A stretch of 64,000 nt of DNA from Calendula officinalis (lineage: Eukaryota > Streptophyta > Magnoliopsida > Asterales > Asteraceae). A program made the translations under genes and the position numbers. Positions 58,114 through 64,000 of this stretch are shown piece after piece; the stretch's first letter is position 1, and each line of letters starts with the position of its first letter. The stretch spans positions 77,037,734-77,101,733 of the forward strand of contig OY970827.1 of NCBI GenBank assembly GCA_963853835.1, written 5' to 3'. Below the pieces are notes generated by a model. It saw only the letters and a program-made list of their open reading frames with translations. It ran no database searches and had not been told where the DNA came from.

Positions 58114-58657
58114 TGTACATGTGAAGTCGGTTTTATATGAACCGAAGATGAATATGATGATGGGGATGATCTCCGGGAAGAGGTATTTTGGCGATGGTAT
58201 TCCGGCGGTGGAGGAAGAAGGAAAACGGTGTAGGGAGATACGAGAAGAGCAGGTTTTGCTTAATGGAGCTTCGAACCTTGTTGATTATTTGCCGATTTTG
58301 AGGTGGTTTGGAGTAAAAGGGTTGGAGAAGAAGTTAATTGCTTTGGAGAAAAAGAGAGATGTGTTTCTTTAAAGGATTGATCGAGCAACTTCGAAAATCG
58401 AAAACGGGAAATTATAACGAGAAGAAGAAGAAGACGATGATTGAAGTGTTGTTGTCGCTTCAAGAATGCGATCCCGAATACTACACTGATGAAATGATCA
58501 AGAACTTCGTGCTGGTAAGATCCATCTTCTGTTAACTTCTCTTCTTATTTTGAACTTTATTATACTTGATAGGTTTATGAGCAAATGCATTAGTTGTCTA
58601 CATGCTAAAAGTCAATCCAGATGTTTCCACGCACGTAGATAATGACGATAATTATTA

Positions 58658-58898
58658 CTCCCTCATTTCACTTTAAATTTTTATCCCACAAAAAACTTCT
58701 CATTTCTGATATTTGATGGCTCCACACAATAAAAATCTATTATTAATAAAGACTCACCACTAATATCTACTAATTATTTTTCTCCCTCCAACTCAATATT
58801 ATATTTTAATCAAAAGTATTATCAATAACCCATCACTAACTATCACCTAAAAACTTGTGCAAAAGGAAAATGAGAAGTTTTTTATGGGACGGAATGAG
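58658..58898. mobile_element. Stowaway-type MITE, second family, TSD TA
   Basis: 241 bp, ends CTCCCTCATTTCACTTT and (inverted) CTCATTCCGTCCCATAAAA, both followed by AAAAAACTTCTCATTT, flanked by TA. Lies where the P450-B intron would continue. Confidence 0.75.
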
Positions 58899-58988
58899 TA
58901 TTATATATACTTGAAAATGATTGGTTAAATTACTTAATTAGTAGCCACCAACTAGAAATTATTGAAGGTAAACGATTATTTAATTACC

Positions 58989-59101
58989 AAAAGGCATTTA
59001 GCCTAGTGTGTTTGCCTCTCAACCTTGAGGTCAGCAGTTCGAGTCCCGTCGTGTACATAGGTTGTAATTAGGAGTAGATTATATTTGTTGTTTAAAAAAA
59101 A
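58989..59101 (+). repeat. SINE
   Basis: TTTAGCCTAGTGTGTTTGCC (A box) and CAGTTCGAGTCCCGTCGTG (B box), then a short body and an A-rich tail at 59094-59101. Confidence 0.65.
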
Positions 59102-59238
59102 CGATTATTTAATTCAAGTGACACCTAGGATCCGGGTTGACGCGTTTATATATTTCAAGTGAGTCGCCTGGAAGCGGAAGAGACTGAAGAAAGTAACGCT
59201 TTCGTTTTATGTATGAATCAAAATAGTTTTGATGAAAT

Positions 59239-59760
59239 CAATGTTTTAAAACTCGGGTTTGACCGGCCGGTCCGACCGGAAAATAGAAATATGTCGGGCA
59301 GAATCGACCGGTTTAAAGTCTATTTATGAACCGCTTCGAACCTGTCGGGTTAACTGTGAACCCCGGTCGGACCGGCCAGTTGGACCATATTTTTTATTTT
59401 AATCTCATTTTTTAAAAAATTAAAGTGAATATTTTTGTATTTTTTTATACGTTTGAAGCTTATATGTTTGCAATTTGAAATACCAAGTTTCTAGTTGAAT
59501 ATTAAGTGTTATATCTCTTTTTTATTATAAATTACGAACTCAGAGTGTTGAATTTTGTTAGAAAAATAGTTTTTGTAATTTTTTAGTTTTTTATAATATT
59601 TGTTTTGTAATTTTTTAGAATTTTTTTGCATATATATACCTTTTACATAATTAATTTAATGTAAATATTCAATAACATTGTAATCCGGCTGAATCGGTCC
59701 GAACGGTTCAACCATTTTTATAGTATCCCCCGATCCGATTCAACGGATTTTAAAACATTG
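59239..59760. mobile_element. hAT-like element, TSD GATGAAAT
   Basis: 522 bp with perfect 13-bp inverted ends CAATGTTTTAAAA and the perfect 8-bp duplication GATGAAAT (59231-59238, 59761-59768). Subterminal GACCGG/CCGGTC words. Same family as 21664-22528. Confidence 0.92.
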
Positions 59761-60465
59761 GATGAAATTGATAACTAAATTTTTTTTTTGAAATCGGGGC
59801 CTAAACCGGCTGGGTCCGGGCTTCACGTCCATTTAAGTAGGTCTTGTAAATCCAACCGAGCACAAGTTAATACATTTTTCAGTTGGGCTTTTTGAGCGGG
59901 TTACCAGAACCGGATATTCAGATTTTTGGATTAAGATTTTTTGCTATCGGAATCTAGTATCTGGAATTTGGATATCCGATATCCGAAAAAAACAAATTAT
60001 TCAAATATTTTCTAGATTTTTCATATATTTAGTGTATATTTCGGATATTTCGGATTTTTCAGATATTTTTCGGATTTTGGATATTGCGGGATATAGGATA
60101 TTCGAAAATCTTGTAAATACTATCCCGGATCTGGTATCTGAAATTCGGATATCTGGATCCGGTATCCGAAATTTAGATACCCAATTTTTTCAGATACCTG
60201 GATTTCCGGATTTAGGATATCGGATATTTTCCGGATGCCCGTTTTTTCGGACATTTCTGAACCCCCTACTTGCGTTTACTCCTCTGCCATTGCTCTATAA
60301 GTTCGCTAATACTATGAGAAGTGGGAGTACCAATTATTATTTGAAAATATATAATTTAATGAAGCATTAATTAGAGAAGGCGACGATAATTTTCGCAAGG
60401 AGGTGATGCAAGATCCCCTTCGGCATGTTTGGAGAAAGCCGAAATTCAAGGATTTCATTTCTCTC
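59761..60465. other. GGATAT-rich repeat and spacer
   Basis: 59900-60265 is packed with GGATAT/ATATCC and TTTCGGAT words and ends GAACCCCCTA, like one end of a TAGGGG-type hAT element. The other end was not found. The open frame here is repeat-driven. Confidence 0.45.
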
Positions 60466-62221
60466 TTTTTTTTTTTTTTTTTTGAATAGCAAGAAAAGGT
60501 ACAACGGCAACGAGCTTCGGCATTGCCATCACCCGCGCCGAAGAAACCCAGGAACCATATATTAAGAAATTAAAATTCTAGCAAAAAGCTAGGGTACATA
60601 TTCCAGACCACAATTACCAAAAACCTACCACCACCATTTAACTATATAAAAAAAAGACAGACATCAGTTTAAACTACACCAAGTTAATAAAGACTTCCTC
60701 CTCCTTTATTTTATCTTGATCACAATTCCATCGGGTCTGACATCTAAAGTCCCCACTCATTACTTCCCCATTTCATCTTTGATCGATGCTTGATCCAGTA
60801 GAAAGCTTGAGCTTGAGCATTCAAAAAGGTTGATTGAAAACAACTATCTTTTTTTCGAGAAAATTGCATCATTTCTCAATTTCCAAATGTGCCACAATGC
60901 CGATAATAAGGCGGTTAAGAATTGATCAGCTTTGTCTTTTGTCATATTAATCTGAACCCTCGAGTTCATCAATTGCTCCACTCCATGAATCTGCCCAATG
61001 TCAATACGCCACCATCTGCAAAAGTCAATCCAAAGTTCCCGTGTTTTGCGGCAAAACCAAAATAAGTGATCTTCATTTTCAATTTCTCTCTGGCACAGAA
61101 CACAAGCTGCAGATGTAAGGTTAATTACTCTTTTCAACAAATTAAAACAAGTAGGTAAACAAGAAAGGTGCCATTGGATCTCCTTGTCTAAGACCCCTTT
61201 TTATGTCAAATTCCAATGTAGGTGACCCATTTAATAAAACAGATGCTCTTGCAGATGATAGGCAAGTATTTATCCAACGCCTCCATTTAGGTCCAAAACC
61301 TATTTGATACATAACTGAATCAAGGAACTCCCAATTGAGGGAATCATATGCTTGTTCAAAGTCCACCTTAAAGATTAACATTTGTTTTTTTTGACTTTTT
61401 TACACCATGATATGACTTCACTTAAGATAAGTGGCCCGTCAAGTATGTTTCGGCCCTCAATAAAACCAGACTGCTCAATACTAACAATGTCACCGATTAC
61501 CATTTTAAGTCAATTACCTAAACATTTTGCTATAATTTTATAAAAGGTACCGATTAAACTGATCGGTCTAAAGTTAGATAATTCTAACGGTATTTCACAC
61601 TTAGGGATAAGAGTAAAAAACGATGAATTACATCCACCATTAAAATTCCCCCCATTTTCAAAATCGGCCATTGCATCCATTAAATCATCCTCAATAATAG
61701 ACCAATATTTTTTATAAAATGAGAATGTAAAAGCGTCCGGCCCCGGTGCTTTTTCAACCCCACAATCACAAATTGCTTTTTTAACTTCAGACCGAGAAAA
61801 TTTAGCCTCAGTTTGAGTTTTTTGAAAATCCGACAAAGTTTTAAATTTATTACTTAGAAATTTAGGCCTTGATTTTTTTGTTTCCGAGAAATTTTTTGAA
61901 AAATGATCATATGTACCTCTTTTCATGCTTGATGGATCTTTATGCCGTATCCCGTTAAAAGATAACCCATGAATATAATTTTTCCGATTATTGTATTTTA
62001 GAGTACCATGAAAAAACTTAGAGTTCTTGTCACCTTTAACATTCCATTTAACACGAGCTTTCTGTTTAATGTCATGAATCTTACGTTCCTCGTGTTCCTT
62101 GATTTTAAAATCAATATTAATTCTTTCAATTTTTTTGTTCTCATCTAATCCCACCGATTCAGCTTTAAGACCAATTTCGTTCTTCGAGGTTAATAATCTT
62201 GTAATATTTTTATCTGCTTTT
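60466..62221 (-). pseudogene. LINE fragment 1 (L1-type RT, internally deleted)
   Basis: The minus strand encodes a pre-RT basic region, then APGPDAFTFSFYKKYW and FRPISLIGTFYKIIAK (61510-62221). After a frameshift come IFKVDFEQAYDSLNWEFLD and RQGDPMAPFLF (61142-61381). It then jumps straight to the zf-RVT-like region CVLCQREIENEDHLFWFC (60844-61110). The YADD catalytic part is deleted. The 3' end has the GAGCTTCGGCATTGCCATCAC motif and a long A tail (T run 60463-60483 on the plus strand). Dead. Confidence 0.85.
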
Positions 62222-64000
62222 TTTTTTTTGAACAACAAAGAAAAAGGATAATCGCAAGTGAGCTTCGGCATTGCCATCACCCACCCGGACCACCCCTATA
62301 TTTCATTATAAAATTTCCGGGTACAAAGTACCAAGATCACCACCGTTACACCATTTGTTGCACCAATAATTACAACTAATTAAAGGACTAAAAAAAGCTA
62401 CCAAAACATAAACCAATTCATAAAAACAAAATTTCGCCTAGTTCCAAACATAATCAGGATCACCTCCCCACTGGTTTCCGAATCCAAATCTATATTTTAG
62501 ATAGCAATTGGATCTGAACACCAAAGTTGACACCTTTAAAACTCGGGATATCCTCCTACTTACATGCCACTCGGATCTGAAATCCATTGGGCCCAATCAG
62601 CACTACTCCAGTTGCACTCCGACCTATTCTTGATCCAATAGAAAGCTTGGGCTTGGGCTTCATCAAGAATTAGATGGAATCCATCTTCTTTGCAATTAAA
62701 AATTAAATCATTCCTATACCTCCAAATGTGCCAAAGTACTGAAATAAAAGCGGTCATAAAGTGTCGCGCTTTGACTTTTGCTAGATTTGCTCGAGCAGGC
62801 CACTCGATAAGCTGCTCCACCTTCGAAATGTCACTTATTTCTATCTGCCACCATCTGCAAAAAACAATCCAAATTTCCCTTACCTTGCGACAGCACCAAA
62901 AGAGATGCTCTTCATTCTCGATCTCCCTCTCGCATAGCACGCATACTGCAGATTGCAATATAATTCCCCTCTTAAGAAGATTAAAACAGGAAGGAAGTCT
63001 GTTTTACAACAATCGCCAAAAAAATATGTTAATTCGAGGCGGGACAATTTTTTCCCAAGTAAAACTGCTCGATATCCGGGGACACGAGAGGTTATCTTCT
63101 ATTGCACTTCTTGCTGAAGCAACAGTAAATAAACCATCTGATTTAAGGGGCCACGACCACCTGGTCATCGAATTGTCATTATCTCGAGATGCTTGAAACC
63201 ATGAATCAATCGGGATATTGATTTTTTCTAAATGTTTCCGCACCTTAACTATATTATTCCAAACACCCGAAAACTTACTTGATGGGAAAAGGTTGCTTGA
63301 TATATTATGAAGTGACACAATCACGATTTTCCATAAAGAATTAACCTCCCGTTTCAACCTCCACCACCATTTAATTAATAATGCAAGGTTTTGAGCTTTT
63401 AAGCTAGGAACGTTTAGCCCACCCGATTCAATTGAATTATGGATTTTATTCCATTTAATCCAGTTAATTTTCCTTTCCCCGTTTTTTGAACCCCAAAAAA
63501 AATTAGCTCTAATTGATTCTAACTTTTTTATAATACTTTCTGGGGCTTTAAATATTGAGAGAAAATAAATCCCGAGGGCACCCAATACGGACTTAACAAG
63601 GGTCAATCTACCCCCATAAGATAAGGACGATGCCTTCCAAGAAGAGAGTTTTTTTTTTGAATTTTTCAACAATAACATCCCAATGATGAATACGGTGCAT
63701 AGGAGCCCCGATGACAAGACCAAGGTATTTGAAAGGTGTGGATCCAACAATACAATTCAACCGGTTAGCTACCCGACATACCTCATTTCTCGGTACACCT
63801 AGTCCATGGATGTTGCTTTTGGACATGTTCACTTTTAGCCCCGATGTTAAATAAAAGCAAGTGAGGATACGGGTTAAGTTTCTTGCATTAAATTCGGACC
63901 ATTCCCCCAAAAAAATTGTATCATCGGCGTATTGCAGATGAGAAATAAGAGGACCGTTATTTGGAAGGGATATTCCATGAAACGCTCCTTTATCCGTTGC
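62222..64000 (-). pseudogene. LINE fragment 2 (3' half, runs off the window)
   Basis: Same family as fragment 1 and keeps what that lacks: QYADDTIF at about 63914-63937 (YADD 63920-63931), the GLKVNMSKS and TPFKYLGL blocks, LSYGGRLTLVKSVLG, and zf-RVT CVLCEREIENEEHLFWCC near 62880-62945. It ends in the shared GCTTCGGCATTGCC tail and an A run (T run 62219-62232). Frameshifts near 63640, 63905 and 62960-63005. Its A tail abuts the 5' edge of fragment 1. Confidence 0.87.

Larger units (their letters stand above)
54748..58514 (+). pseudogene. Cytochrome P450, CYP81-like (P450-B), disrupted
   Basis: Paralogue of P450-A first exon in two parts, 54748-55234 and 58114-58514. They are separated by a copia element whose 5-bp duplication TGTAC restores the exon frame when removed. 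The first part has the membrane anchor, hinge LPPTIFPTLPIIGHL and CFTKNDIVFANRP, and lacks four residues near LAKYGP relative to P450-A. The second starts VKSVLYEP and includes MISGKRYFG and VDYLPILRWFG. A one-base insertion at 58364-58369 gives a premature TAA at 58370. The exon ends at a good GTAAG donor (58515). No second exon follows, so the I-helix, ETLR and Cys heme loop are absent. The gene cannot encode an enzyme. Confidence 0.92.

Noticed and set aside
59980..60370. 112-codon frame of Ile/Ser/Asp repeats
   Set aside because: Translation of GGATAT/TTCGGAT repeats, not a protein gene.

Overview
This is plant nuclear DNA, most likely from a eudicot. It is AT-rich, with GT-AG introns, TATA boxes and a dense mix of small transposable elements. 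The gene families (GASA/snakin, Puf/Pumilio, NRAMP, CYP81-type P450) and the hAT, Stowaway-like, PIF, CACTA, Helitron, copia, LTR and LINE remains all fit. Asteraceae is a guess I cannot test from sequence alone. I recognise no rRNA, tRNA, CRISPR or bacterial feature.

Layout. 0-6.5 kb is gene-poor and holds SINE/LINE relics and two PIF-type elements. 6.5-11.8 kb holds a LINE fragment and two tandem GASA genes (7790-8191 and 10633-11021, +), with a Helitron and Stowaway-like MITEs around them. 12.7-15.6 kb is a complete five-exon Pumilio gene (-) with foldback elements in two introns. 16-26.3 kb is transposon territory (hAT elements with exact 8-bp target duplications, Helitron ends, SINEs, PIF MITEs, nested elements). 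27.0-28.7 kb is a broken PIF/Harbinger nuclease gene.

28.9-58.5 kb is the core. An NRAMP transporter (-) followed by a P450 (+) occurs twice in the same order and orientation: NRAMP-A (28858-31318) with P450-A (35766-38692), then NRAMP-B (43826-51962) with P450-B (54748-58514). NRAMP-A has lost the TM6 metal-ligand methionine (MPH is TPH). NRAMP-B keeps MPH, but its last exon lies 5.5 kb from the third because CACTA-like DNA fills that intron. P450-A looks intact. P450-B is a pseudogene, split by a small RT-less copia element with an exact TGTAC target duplication, frameshifted, and without its heme exon. Between the blocks lie two solo LTRs and a one-exon gene for a small secreted protein (42298-42753) whose promoter carries overlapping RY (CATGCA) boxes next to the TATA box.

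58.5-64 kb holds MITEs, a SINE, a hAT-like element and two LINE fragments on the minus strand, the last running off the window.

The genes do not form a pathway. They look like ordinary plant genes (hormone-responsive peptides, an mRNA-binding regulator, metal transporters, a specialised-metabolism P450) in a region remodelled by local duplication and transposon insertion. Gene structures were worked out by hand from splice sites and reading-frame phase and have no transcript support.
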